Shown: positions 1 through 5,531, numbered from the stretch's first letter. The stretch: DNA of 6,652 bases from an uncultured Collinsella sp. (GCA_902494375.1 CABUTL010000082.1:1-6652); one strand, 5' to 3'. Numbers and translations: made by a program. The notes: generated by a model not told the origin, from the letters alone.

Positions 1-75
1 ACGATTGAACGTCAGATTGCCGCTCTCGGCCGTTTGCAGCGTCGAGCTGTTACGCGGTTTGGTAAAACCGCGTAA
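1..75 (+). CDS. C-terminal end of an unidentified protein (partial)
   Basis: The first reading frame is open from base 1 to a TAA at 73-75, giving 24 residues that end in RFGKTA. The piece is basic (several Arg) and looks like an ordinary protein tail. It would be convergent with rnd, whose stop lies 8 bases further on. The stop codon falls inside the right arm of an inverted repeat (49-76). The fragment is too short to name a family, and a chance open frame cannot be excluded in 75 bases. Confidence 0.35.
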   Translation, partial: TIERQIAALGRLQRRAVTRFGKTA

Positions 76-76
76 C
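49..76. terminator. 12-bp perfect inverted repeat between convergent genes, possible two-way terminator
   Basis: Arms GTTACGCGGTTT (49-60) and AAACCGCGTAAC (65-76) are perfectly complementary around a 4-base loop (61-64). The element lies between the end of a + strand frame and the rnd stop codon at 84-86, where a shared terminator is expected. Neither side has a proper T-tract, so classical intrinsic termination is uncertain. It could instead be an RNA 3'-end stabiliser or a protein-binding dyad. Confidence 0.4.
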
Positions 77-83
77 TATATAC

Positions 84-1217
84 CTATAGCAATTCAATTT
101 TGCCATCTTTGACCGTCAACCCCATATTGCCCGAGAGCAAATCGTCCAAACGCGAACCCACAAGCTCAAAGCGCCAACCTTCGCGCAGGGGGCTTTGCTC
201 GGGATGCTCGATGTAATCGGCCAGGTCATCGCGCGAGGCAATGACCGAGGTCGCCACGCCCGAGCGCTCGGCAACCAGGCGAATGAGCGCATACATCAGG
301 TCCGTCACGCTCTCCAACTCCGGCGAAATCTGACGGTGCCCGCGCACCATGAGCGGCAGGCGATCGTGTGGGCAGCTCGCACCGCGCTTAATGGCCATGA
401 GCGCGCCGTCCACGTCGCGCTCCCCCAGCTGGTCGGTACCGCGAATGCTGCGGAACTCCTCAACACGAACGGGATTACGTTTAACCAGGGCCAGCAGCGT
501 ATCGTCGGACATGACCCACTTGCGCGGGATGTTGCGGCGCTCGGCGCGGTCCTCGCGCCAAGCGGCAAGCTCGCGCGCGATACCCAGCTGATGGCGGCTA
601 CACGAGTTGATGCGCTTGACCTTGCGGAATGCCTCATGGCGGTCGGCGCGGTAGTGCGACTCGTCGGCCAGCGGACGCAACTCGTCGAGCACCCAGTCCA
701 CCCGGCCCAGCTCGCGCAGGCGACTCATCATCTCGGTATAGGCGACAATCAGGTACTTGACGTCATCGATCGCGTACTCGACCTGCTTATCAGTCAGCGG
801 GCGGCGCGACCAGTCGGTCAGCGACTCGGTCTTGGGCAATGAGACGCCACAAAACGTCTGCACGAGCGCGCCGTAGGAAATCTGCTGGCGCTCGCCCAAA
901 AAGGCGGCGGCCACCTGCGTGTCAAAAATGGGACGCGGCAGCACGCCCACGGTATGGAGCATGACCTCCATATCCTGCGAGCAGGCGTGGAAGACCTTAG
1001 TCACGCTCTCGTCGGCCATAAGCTCGGCAAGCGGCGACAGGTCGTCGATCACCAAAGGATCGACCGCGACGCTCTCGGCAGGGGTGGCAATCTGAACCAA
1101 GCACAGGCGCGGGTGGAACGTGCGCTCGCGCAAAAACTCGGTATCGACGGCAATCGCGTCAAACTCACGGGCGCGCTGGCAAAAGTCGAGCAGAGCCTGA
1201 TGTGTGGAAATGTACAT
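84..1217 (-). CDS. rnd: Ribonuclease D (3'-5' exoribonuclease, DEDDy family)
   Basis: This 377-residue protein matches the usual RNase D length (about 375). RNase D trims the 3' ends of tRNA precursors and other small structured RNAs in the cytoplasm, using two metal ions. The DEDDy exonuclease motifs are visible in order: Exo I with D25 and E27 (VDTEFLRE), Exo II with D82 (HACSQD), and Exo III with Y148 and D152 (YAIDDVKYL). An HRDC RNA-binding domain follows at about 205-285 (SCSRHQLGIARELAAWRE, then RKWVMSDDTLLALVKR). I chose the ATG at 1217 (MYISTH), the usual RNase D beginning. A GTG 36 bases upstream (1253) extends the frame with residues that do not look like the family and has no clear SD. 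The SD for 1217 is also weak. It is divergent from the lipid kinase gene and appears to be single-gene. Confidence 0.95.
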   Translation of the reverse strand: MYISTHQALLDFCQRAREFDAIAVDTEFLRERTFHPRLCLVQIATPAESVAVDPLVIDDLSPLAELMADESVTKVFHACSQDMEVMLHTVGVLPRPIFDTQVAAAFLGERQQISYGALVQTFCGVSLPKTESLTDWSRRPLTDKQVEYAIDDVKYLIVAYTEMMSRLRELGRVDWVLDELRPLADESHYRADRHEAFRKVKRINSCSRHQLGIARELAAWREDRAERRNIPRKWVMSDDTLLALVKRNPVRVEEFRSIRGTDQLGERDVDGALMAIKRGASCPHDRLPLMVRGHRQISPELESVTDLMYALIRLVAERSGVATSVIASRDDLADYIEHPEQSPLREGWRFELVGSRLDDLLSGNMGLTVKDGKIELL

Positions 1218-1279
1218 ATCAACCCATCGAATAAGGTTAGGCCCGAAAAACACGGGTAGGATATCGGCATTGCCCTACA

Positions 1280-1287
1280 ACTATACT
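1280..1287. promoter_or_regulatory. Overlapping divergent -10 candidates in the rnd / lipid kinase gap
   Basis: The 98-base gap between the two divergent start codons holds TATACT on the + strand (1282-1287), 28 bases before the kinase ATG. On the - strand, TATAGT (complement of 1280-1285) points towards rnd. No convincing -35 hexamer sits at the right distance on either strand, so these are candidates only. Confidence 0.3.
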
Positions 1288-1315
1288 CGGTTAGTCACAG
1301 AACGGGAACGTAAGT

Positions 1316-2233
1316 ATGCGCTGCCTTATCATCCACAACCCGGCATCGGGCCCCAGCTCAGATGAAATCTACGCGTTCACGCACGCCCTCGCGCAGGGCG
1401 GCGACGAGGTCGTGATGCGCTTTATCGGCGATGGCATGGAACCCGAGGACGCCGTGGCAGACGTGCGCGAGTTTGATCGCGTGGTCGTTTCGGGCGGCGA
1501 CGGCACCGTCTCCAACGTGCTCGACCAGATGCGCGGGTGCGGTGTCCCCACGCTCGTCTTCCCCTCCGGCACAGCCTGCCTGTTCTTTAACAACATCGGT
1601 AATGCCCCCGAGGCAGCGGCGCTTGCCAAGGCTTGCCGCGCCGGTCGCACGGTCAAAGTGGACATGGGCGAGCTCTTTTGGCTCGACGAGAACGGCAACG
1701 AGAAGCGCCACGGCTTTATCATCATCGCCGGCTCGGGCTTCGACGCCGAGATCATGATGAAGGCCGCCCCCGCCAAAAACGACATCGGCGAGATCGCCTA
1801 TTTCCTGTCGGCGCTCGCCACACCCAACCCCACGGTGGCGCATTTTACGATTGAGCATGACGGCATTGTCGAGGAGCTCGATGGCATCTGCTGCATGGCC
1901 GGCAACACCTCGGTCATTCAAAACGACATCAACCTGTTCCCCGATTGCCGCATGAACGACGGCATGGTCGACATCGCGGTCATCGAGCCCGTAAAAACCG
2001 TCCAGCTCCTGCCCACCGTGATCACCGCCGCACTCGACCCCGCCGGCAAGGTGCTCGGCCGTCCGCAGTTCAAGATCATCCAGACCAAGGAAGCCAAGAT
2101 CACCTGCACGCCGTCGCTGGGCATGCAGTTCGATGGCGAGATCATCTCCAGCAACTCGGGCGTCTTTGGTGCCCGCGCGCTTCCGCAATGCCTCGATCTC
2201 ATCGTCGACGAATTCTCCCCGCTCGGAAAATAG
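1316..2233 (+). CDS. Diacylglycerol kinase-family (DagK/YegS-like) lipid kinase
   Basis: The 305-residue protein has the DAGK catalytic fold: an N-terminal HNPASG (7-12) and the nucleotide-binding GGDGT (60-64, in VVVSGGDGTVSNVL), then a PSGTA segment (83-87) and a C-terminal beta-rich half (about 120-300). Family members phosphorylate diacylglycerol or related lipids with ATP and work at the inner face of the membrane, often recycling lipid from envelope polymer synthesis. The exact substrate cannot be read from sequence. The usual G-T-x-N-D-F-A-R signature after GGDGT is here GTACLFFNN, lacking the Asn-Asp pair, so it belongs to a divergent branch. The start at 1316 has only a weak SD (GGGA at 1304-1307). 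A 30-codon membrane-protein gene follows after 9 bases, so the two probably share one mRNA ending at the terminator near 2416. Confidence 0.85.
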   Translation: MRCLIIHNPASGPSSDEIYAFTHALAQGGDEVVMRFIGDGMEPEDAVADVREFDRVVVSGGDGTVSNVLDQMRGCGVPTLVFPSGTACLFFNNIGNAPEAAALAKACRAGRTVKVDMGELFWLDENGNEKRHGFIIIAGSGFDAEIMMKAAPAKNDIGEIAYFLSALATPNPTVAHFTIEHDGIVEELDGICCMAGNTSVIQNDINLFPDCRMNDGMVDIAVIEPVKTVQLLPTVITAALDPAGKVLGRPQFKIIQTKEAKITCTPSLGMQFDGEIISSNSGVFGARALPQCLDLIVDEFSPLGK

Positions 2234-2242
2234 GAGGACCCC

Positions 2243-2335
2243 ATGAACGACAACCCCCTGATTGGCTTTATCGTCATCGTCTTGGCCATGCTCGTCGGCT
2301 ATGCGATTAACGTGATCCACCGCCGGAAGAAGTAA
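2243..2335 (+). CDS. Small single-pass membrane protein (30 aa)
   Basis: A short frame from ATG 2243 to TAA 2333-2335 follows a near-ideal SD, AGGAGG at 2232-2237, that overlaps the stop codon of the lipid kinase gene. The 30-residue product starts MNDNP, continues with about 20 hydrophobic residues (LIGFIVIVLAMLVGYAI) and ends in HRRKK, so the positive-inside rule places its C terminus in the cytoplasm. There are no recognisable motifs. Strong SD, tight coupling to the kinase gene, a sensible membrane topology and a terminator 35 bases downstream all support a real gene. Function is unknown. A plausible inference is a membrane partner of the kinase, which acts on a membrane substrate. Confidence 0.75.
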   Translation: MNDNPLIGFIVIVLAMLVGYAINVIHRRKK

Positions 2336-2370
2336 TTCCACATTGGTATGATATTCATCCAATTATCGTC

Positions 2371-2416
2371 TCCCCCGTTGTTTATGCATTTGCCAGACAG
2401 CGGGGGATTTTTCTTT
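2371..2416 (+). terminator. Intrinsic terminator of the lipid kinase unit
   Basis: Stem TCCCCCGTTGT (2371-2381) pairs with ACAGCGGGGGA (2397-2407), 11 pairs including one G-T wobble, around a 15-base loop. It is followed by TTTTTCTTT (2408-2416). This is a classical rho-independent terminator 35 bases after the small membrane-protein gene. Confidence 0.92.
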
Positions 2417-2640
2417 GTGCCCCGTGCAAGGCGCTTTATTCAGATACAGTAATTGCAGGGCGTCTTTATTTAACTAAAGCTAGATAATGAGTATTCTTGT
2501 CCGCTCATCGCATATTTTAGGACGCTCATCGAGTATTTCATCGAAATAGATGAATACTATTTAGACTTCCGATAGGCTAATAGATGTATTTATTAGCTGA
2601 AATCCTGCACGGTTCCGCGGGGTTTCAACGGTTGGGAGGG
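2417..2640 (+). promoter_or_regulatory. AT-rich upstream region of the C69 peptidase gene with direct and inverted repeats
   Basis: No gene is visible here. The stretch is clearly more AT-rich than the surrounding genes and should hold the peptidase promoter, although no -35/-10 pair is convincing (GATAAT at 2483-2488 is the best lone -10). Repeats seen: CGCTCATCG twice (2502-2510 and 2523-2531), exactly 21 bases apart; an inverted repeat AGTATTTCATC / GATGAATACT (2532-2542 and 2549-2558) with one bulged T; and GCTAATA / TATTAGC (2576-2582 and 2591-2597). The spacing of about two helical turns and the dyads suggest regulator binding. The SD GGGAGGG (2634-2640) fixes the start at 2644. Confidence 0.4.
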
Positions 2641-2643
2641 ATC

Positions 2644-4446
2644 ATGAGGTTTACTCATCCTGTCAACACGCTCAAAAAGCTCGGCTGCGGCCTTGCGTTT
2701 GGAGCAGCGGCCATCATGGCCATGCCGACTTCGGCGCTCGCCTGCACCCAGATCTACATGGGCAGCAAGCTTACGGCAGACGGCAACACGTACTACGGCC
2801 GTTCCGAGGACTTCGGTCCGCGCTATGTCAAGCACTTTGGCATTGAGCCCGCACACAAGGACGGCAACAAGTACACCTCGGTCGAGTCCGGTTTTGAGTA
2901 CAAGTCCAAGGGCGCAACCTACCGCTACACCTTCGTTCGCGACAACCCCTCTCAGTGGGAAGATCGCTACGACGCATATTCCGAGGCTGGCATCAACGAG
3001 AAGGGCGTTTCCTGCTCTGCCACGCTGAGCACCTCCTATAACGAGAAGGCCGAAGAGGCCGATCCCATCACCGAGGAGACTGGCATTGGCGAGTACAGCT
3101 ATGCCAGCGTCATCCTGGGCGAGAGTGCCACGGCCCGCGAGGGCGTCGAGCTCATCGGCAGCCTGATCGACGAGCAGGGCGTCTGCTCCAACGACCAGAT
3201 CATCATCGCCGACAGCACCGAGACCTGGCTGTTCGCCGCGCTTTCCGGCCATCAGTGGATTGCTATGAAGCTCGCCGATGACATCGCCTCGCTCAACCCC
3301 AACATCGGCAACCTCACCTATAACGTAGACCTCGATGACACCGAGAACTGTCTCCATTCCGAGGGCATCGAGTCCATGCCCAAGGAGAAGGGCTTTGCCG
3401 AGTACACCGACGGCAAGTTCGACGTCGCCAAAACCTACGGCGAGGAGATCGGCGAGGCCGGTATGCACCAGTGGTCGCGCTATATCCAGGGTCGCGATTA
3501 CTTCATGGCCCCGCTGGCTGAAGGCACTGACTACGAGATCGTCAAGGACGAGCGTGAAGATGCTCGCGCCACGACCGGCGCCCTGGTCCACGAGATGCAG
3601 CCGCTGTTCTTCCAGCCCGGCAAGTCCGACTGGAACACCTTCGAGATGATCCGTTCCTTCGCCGCCCGCGGCGAGAATGTCGCCGGCCTCAACGCCAACA
3701 CCGACGGCGCCTATGCCATCGGCTCCAACCGCAACACCGAGATCCACACCTTCCAGATTCGTCACGGCATGGATCCCGAGATCGCGACCATCCAGTGGGA
3801 GATGCTCTCCAACGCCGAGTTCTCCGTCGCTATCCCCCTCTACTCTGCACTGCTCACCGAGGTCAGCCCCTACTTTAGCGATCAGGATGTCTCCTTCGAT
3901 CACTGCGAAGAGGAAGACGTCGTGAACAACGAGGAGCCCAAGAACTCCATCAACTACGTCCTCATGGACATCAACACGCTCGCCTATGAGAACCGCGACC
4001 ACTGCGCTACCGGCGTCCGCGCCTACCTCGATGCGCTGCAGAAGGAACTCATCGAGCAGAACCTGACCGTCGACGAGGCCATGCAGGCCGCCGAGAACAC
4101 CGAGGCCCGCACCGCCCTGGCCAACAAGGCCGGCAAGGCTGCCACCAAAAACACCTACCTCAAGTGCAAGGCCATGCTCGAGGAGATGCGCGACTACCTC
4201 AAGGAGGAGGATTTCTCCGAGGAGTTCGTCCCGAGCGACTACGATGCCGACAACGACTGCCTGGTCAAGTCCATCACCTACGCCGACGAGGCCCTCTCCG
4301 ATGAGGACGTAGCCGAGCCCGAGGTCGAGAAGGAAGAGGCCACCGAAGAGAAGTCCGAGGGCAACAACATGGCCGCCATGGCCGTTGGCGCCGTCGTCAT
4401 CATCGGCGTCTGCGGCTTCGTGCTCTATCGTCGCAAGAAGGCCTAA
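2644..4446 (+). CDS. Secreted, membrane-anchored C69-family dipeptidase (Ntn-hydrolase)
   Basis: The 600-residue protein is a family C69 peptidase (PepD type), an N-terminal-nucleophile hydrolase that cleaves dipeptides. Residues 1-33 form a signal peptide: basic start, hydrophobic core GLAFGAAAIMAM, cleavage after ALA. Cleavage exposes Cys34, which is in the family's catalytic position, followed by the usual block TxxxxGxxxxxDGxxxxxRxED (to about 60). Other family blocks are GINEKGV, DPITEETGIGEYSYA, ATAREGVELI, ADSTETW (189-195) and GHQW (202-205). After the catalytic region (to about 460) come a helical part, an acidic Glu-rich linker (about 550-573), and a membrane segment (576-595, AVGAVVIIGVCGFVLYRR) ending RRKKA. 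It should sit on the outer face of the membrane, releasing amino acids from peptides for uptake. The start at 2644 has a strong SD; an in-frame ATG at 2584 would place 20 residues before the signal peptide and was rejected. Confidence 0.9.
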   Translation: MRFTHPVNTLKKLGCGLAFGAAAIMAMPTSALACTQIYMGSKLTADGNTYYGRSEDFGPRYVKHFGIEPAHKDGNKYTSVESGFEYKSKGATYRYTFVRDNPSQWEDRYDAYSEAGINEKGVSCSATLSTSYNEKAEEADPITEETGIGEYSYASVILGESATAREGVELIGSLIDEQGVCSNDQIIIADSTETWLFAALSGHQWIAMKLADDIASLNPNIGNLTYNVDLDDTENCLHSEGIESMPKEKGFAEYTDGKFDVAKTYGEEIGEAGMHQWSRYIQGRDYFMAPLAEGTDYEIVKDEREDARATTGALVHEMQPLFFQPGKSDWNTFEMIRSFAARGENVAGLNANTDGAYAIGSNRNTEIHTFQIRHGMDPEIATIQWEMLSNAEFSVAIPLYSALLTEVSPYFSDQDVSFDHCEEEDVVNNEEPKNSINYVLMDINTLAYENRDHCATGVRAYLDALQKELIEQNLTVDEAMQAAENTEARTALANKAGKAATKNTYLKCKAMLEEMRDYLKEEDFSEEFVPSDYDADNDCLVKSITYADEALSDEDVAEPEVEKEEATEEKSEGNNMAAMAVGAVVIIGVCGFVLYRRKKA

Positions 4447-4464
4447 GAACCCCCACCTTAAGGC

Positions 4465-4495
4465 GCGGGCGGGATGGCCAAGGTCGCCCGCCCGC
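4465..4495 (+). terminator. GC-rich hairpin after the C69 peptidase gene
   Basis: GCGGGCGGG (4465-4473) pairs perfectly with CCCGCCCGC (4487-4495) over a 13-base loop, starting 19 bases after the stop codon. It is very stable but no T-tract follows. A second smaller hairpin, CGGCG/CGCCG (4513-4517 and 4526-4530), is followed by AAATCTTTT. Together they probably mark the 3' end of the peptidase mRNA, either as a factor-assisted terminator or as a stabiliser. Confidence 0.45.
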
Positions 4496-4569
4496 CCAGC
4501 CACCCATTCGACCGGCGGGAAACATCGCCGAAATCTTTTCAAAAAAGATTCCCTGCACACACTTCGCTG

Positions 4570-4578
4570 TGCTATAGT
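4570..4578 (+). promoter_or_regulatory. Extended -10 promoter for the tryptophan-attenuated transporter unit
   Basis: TGCTATAGT (4570-4578) is an extended -10 element (TG-n-TATAGT). No good -35 is present, which fits the extended -10 type. Transcription would begin near 4585 and give a leader of about 190 bases up to the attenuator terminator, similar in size to known trp leaders. An AT-rich dyad AATCTTTT / AAAAGATT (4532-4539 and 4543-4550) lies just upstream. Small dyads GCACA/TGTGC (4555-4559, 4568-4572) and CTGCAC/GTGCAG (4553-4558, 4577-4582) flank or overlap the -10 element. Confidence 0.6.
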
Positions 4579-4636
4579 GCAGCGCAACAGCAACTAGGTG
4601 CGACCGCGCCACGGCATCACGAAAGGAGCCACCAAC

Positions 4637-4705
4637 ATGAAGAACACGATGAAGTCTCTCAACAACTGGTGGTGGCGTGATGCGAATACGATCGGTCGAC
4701 GGTGA
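4637..4705 (+). CDS. trpL: Tryptophan attenuation leader peptide (22 aa, three consecutive Trp)
   Basis: ATG 4637 is preceded by a good SD, AAAGGAG (4622-4628, 8 bases away), and the frame ends at TGA 4703-4705. The 22-residue peptide begins MKNTMKSLNN, then has Trp11-Trp12-Trp13 (TGG TGG TGG at 4667-4675), and ends TIGRR. Three adjacent codons for one rare amino acid, in a tiny SD-equipped frame just upstream of a strong terminator, are the hallmark of ribosome-mediated attenuation as in trp operons. The peptide itself is not expected to have a function; translating it is the sensor. When charged tRNA-Trp is scarce the ribosome stalls at 4667-4675. When it is plentiful the ribosome reaches the stop codon, which lies inside the proposed antiterminator strand. 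The downstream gene is a transporter component, not a biosynthetic enzyme. Confidence 0.88.
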   Translation: MKNTMKSLNNWWWRDANTIGRR

Positions 4706-4761
4706 GTCCCTCACACCTGTTTTTGCGCTCTAGGTGATTAGAAGGCCTCCGGTTTCGACCG
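4693..4761 (+). promoter_or_regulatory. Candidate antiterminator of the Trp attenuator
   Basis: The segment 4693-4709 can pair with 4744-4761, the left arm, loop and start of the right arm of the terminator. CGGTCGA (4693-4699) pairs perfectly with TCGACCG (4755-4761). After an internal loop, CG (4700-4701) pairs with CG (4750-4751), GAG (4704-4706) with CTC (4747-4749), and CC (4708-4709) with GG (4744-4745). The upstream strand spans the last leader codons and the stop codon. A ribosome stalled on the Trp codons should leave it free, and a ribosome at the stop should cover it. A competing local hairpin, GTGAG/CTCAC (4702-4706, 4710-4714), could also block it. The pairing was worked out by eye, without energy calculation. 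Confidence 0.6.
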
Positions 4762-4772
4762 GGGGCCTTTTT
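4742..4772 (+). terminator. Attenuator terminator with TTCG tetraloop
   Basis: AGGCCTCCGGT (4743-4753) pairs with ACCGGGGGCCT (4758-4768), 11 pairs with one G-T wobble, closed by a TTCG loop (4754-4757). T4768-T4772 form the T-tract. A4742 with T4769 adds a twelfth pair. It lies 37 bases after the leader-peptide stop and 80 bases before the transporter gene, so it must be read through for that gene to be expressed from the promoter at 4570. Confidence 0.93.
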
Positions 4773-4851
4773 CTATCTCGAGCCCGATCGCATTCGCATC
4801 GCGCGCCTCCGCTTTCTTCTCTTTCACTTCCCCTCCGAAAGGATTTTCACC

Positions 4852-5424
4852 ATGTCTCAGAACACCACCACCGCCCAGCCCCGCACCGTCCAGACCGCCG
4901 ACCGCGGCAAACTCGACGTCCGTGCCCTTGTCTTGCTCGCCATCCTGCTTGCCGCTGGCTTCATCCTCAACTTCACCGTCGGCAAGGCTATCTCCGGCAT
5001 CTCGGGCGGTATGATCAGCCCCGAGTTCATTATCTCGGCCTTCTGCCTCACTATCCTGGTCGTGCGCCCCAACATCGGTCAGGCACTCGTCATCGGCCTG
5101 ATCTCGGCCGCCGTGATCCAGATCACCACCACCTCGCCGTTTGTCGATTTTGCCGCCGAGGGCATCGCTGCCATGCTCATGGCCGTCATTGTCAACGCTG
5201 CCGCCAAGGACGGCCAGGTTAAGCCCGCCGTCGCCATCGTCGCAGCCTTCGTGACCACCTTTGTCTCGGGCGTCATCTTCATGGTCATCAAGATGGCCAT
5301 GCTCGGCGTGGTGAGCGAGCTCGCCGCTGCCATGCTGCCCGTCGTCGCCATGACCGCCGTCTTTAACGCCATCCTGGTCGGCGCTCTCTACCTGCCCATC
5401 CAGAAGTCCCTTAAGCTCAACTAA
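4852..5424 (+). CDS. trpP: ECF transporter S-component, predicted tryptophan-specific (TrpP-like)
   Basis: This 190-residue protein is almost entirely membrane-embedded. After a polar N terminus (1-22), hydrophobic segments lie at about 23-43, 57-71, 75-92, 104-117, 125-147 and 157-181, the six-helix layout of S-components, the substrate-binding subunits of energy-coupling-factor ABC importers. Local features (GGMISPEF at 52-59, the RPNIGQALVIG stretch, TTTSPF at 92-97, TTFVSG at 135-140, AMLPVVA around 160-166) recall the TrpP tryptophan transporters of Firmicutes, from memory and without alignment. A Trp-codon attenuator immediately upstream independently points to tryptophan as substrate. 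The start at 4852 has a good SD (GAAAGGA at 4837-4843). The ABC ATPase gene follows 212 bases later. Membrane-embedded S-component identity is solid; tryptophan specificity is inferred mainly from regulation. Confidence 0.82.
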   Translation: MSQNTTTAQPRTVQTADRGKLDVRALVLLAILLAAGFILNFTVGKAISGISGGMISPEFIISAFCLTILVVRPNIGQALVIGLISAAVIQITTTSPFVDFAAEGIAAMLMAVIVNAAAKDGQVKPAVAIVAAFVTTFVSGVIFMVIKMAMLGVVSELAAAMLPVVAMTAVFNAILVGALYLPIQKSLKLN

Positions 5425-5430
5425 CCTGCC

Positions 5431-5531
5431 CGGCTTTACGAGCCACCCCATCTTGGCGTTCATTCGTCGCTCGCGTACCCAAGTACGCTTCGTTCCTCTT
5501 TCGCGCCAACCTGGGGCACCTCGTAAAGCCG
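5431..5531. repeat. Long imperfect palindrome (about 100 bases), REP-like intergenic element
   Basis: Outer arms CGGCTTTACGAG (5431-5442) and CTCGTAAAGCCG (5520-5531) are perfect 12-mers. Further in, CCCCA (5446-5450) pairs with TGGGG (5512-5516), and TTGGCG (5453-5458) with CGCCAA (5504-5509). At the tip, GCGTAC (5473-5478) and GTACGC (5483-5488) form a separate hairpin with a CCAA loop. The three-level layout resembles mobile intergenic repeats of the REP/MITE kind more than a terminator, since no T-tract follows. Copy number in the genome cannot be judged here. Confidence 0.6.

Noticed and set aside
1358..2362. A 334-codon - strand open frame opposite the lipid kinase
   Set aside because: It is rich in His, Asp and Gly with no domain, and runs across the small gene and its SD on the other strand. 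It is a codon-bias shadow.
2584..2643. Upstream ATG at 2584 as the start of the C69 peptidase
   Set aside because: It adds 20 residues before a typical signal peptide, has no SD, and lies within a dyad. The ATG at 2644 has GGGAGGG at a suitable distance.
2734..2745. Lipoprotein signal at the C69 peptidase N terminus
   Set aside because: The sequence before the Cys is A-L-A, without the Leu/Val/Ile at -3 typical of a lipobox, and this Cys is in the catalytic nucleophile position of the family.
2593..4593. A 666-codon - strand open frame opposite the C69 peptidase gene
   Set aside because: It mirrors the GC-rich third positions of the real gene, has a repetitive Gly/Val/Leu/Asp composition and no recognisable motifs. 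The + strand gene has a signal peptide, family motifs and an SD.
4595..4607. AGGTGCGACCGCG, which resembles the T-box consensus AGGGTGGNACCGCG
   Set aside because: It lies only about 10-20 bases after the predicted transcription start, leaving no room for a Stem I with a specifier loop, and it lacks one G and has a further mismatch. The Trp-rich leader peptide explains the regulation better.
4702..4724. GTGAG/CTCAC hairpin followed by TTTTT as a second terminator
   Set aside because: The stem has only 5 pairs with a 3-base loop, and the T-run starts 5 bases after it. The strong terminator at 4742-4772 is the better candidate; the small hairpin more likely competes with the antiterminator.
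4738..5463. A 241-codon - strand open frame opposite the S-component
   Set aside because: Its product is highly polar and full of Asp, Gly and His, as expected from the complement of a hydrophobic membrane protein. It also runs through the attenuator terminator.
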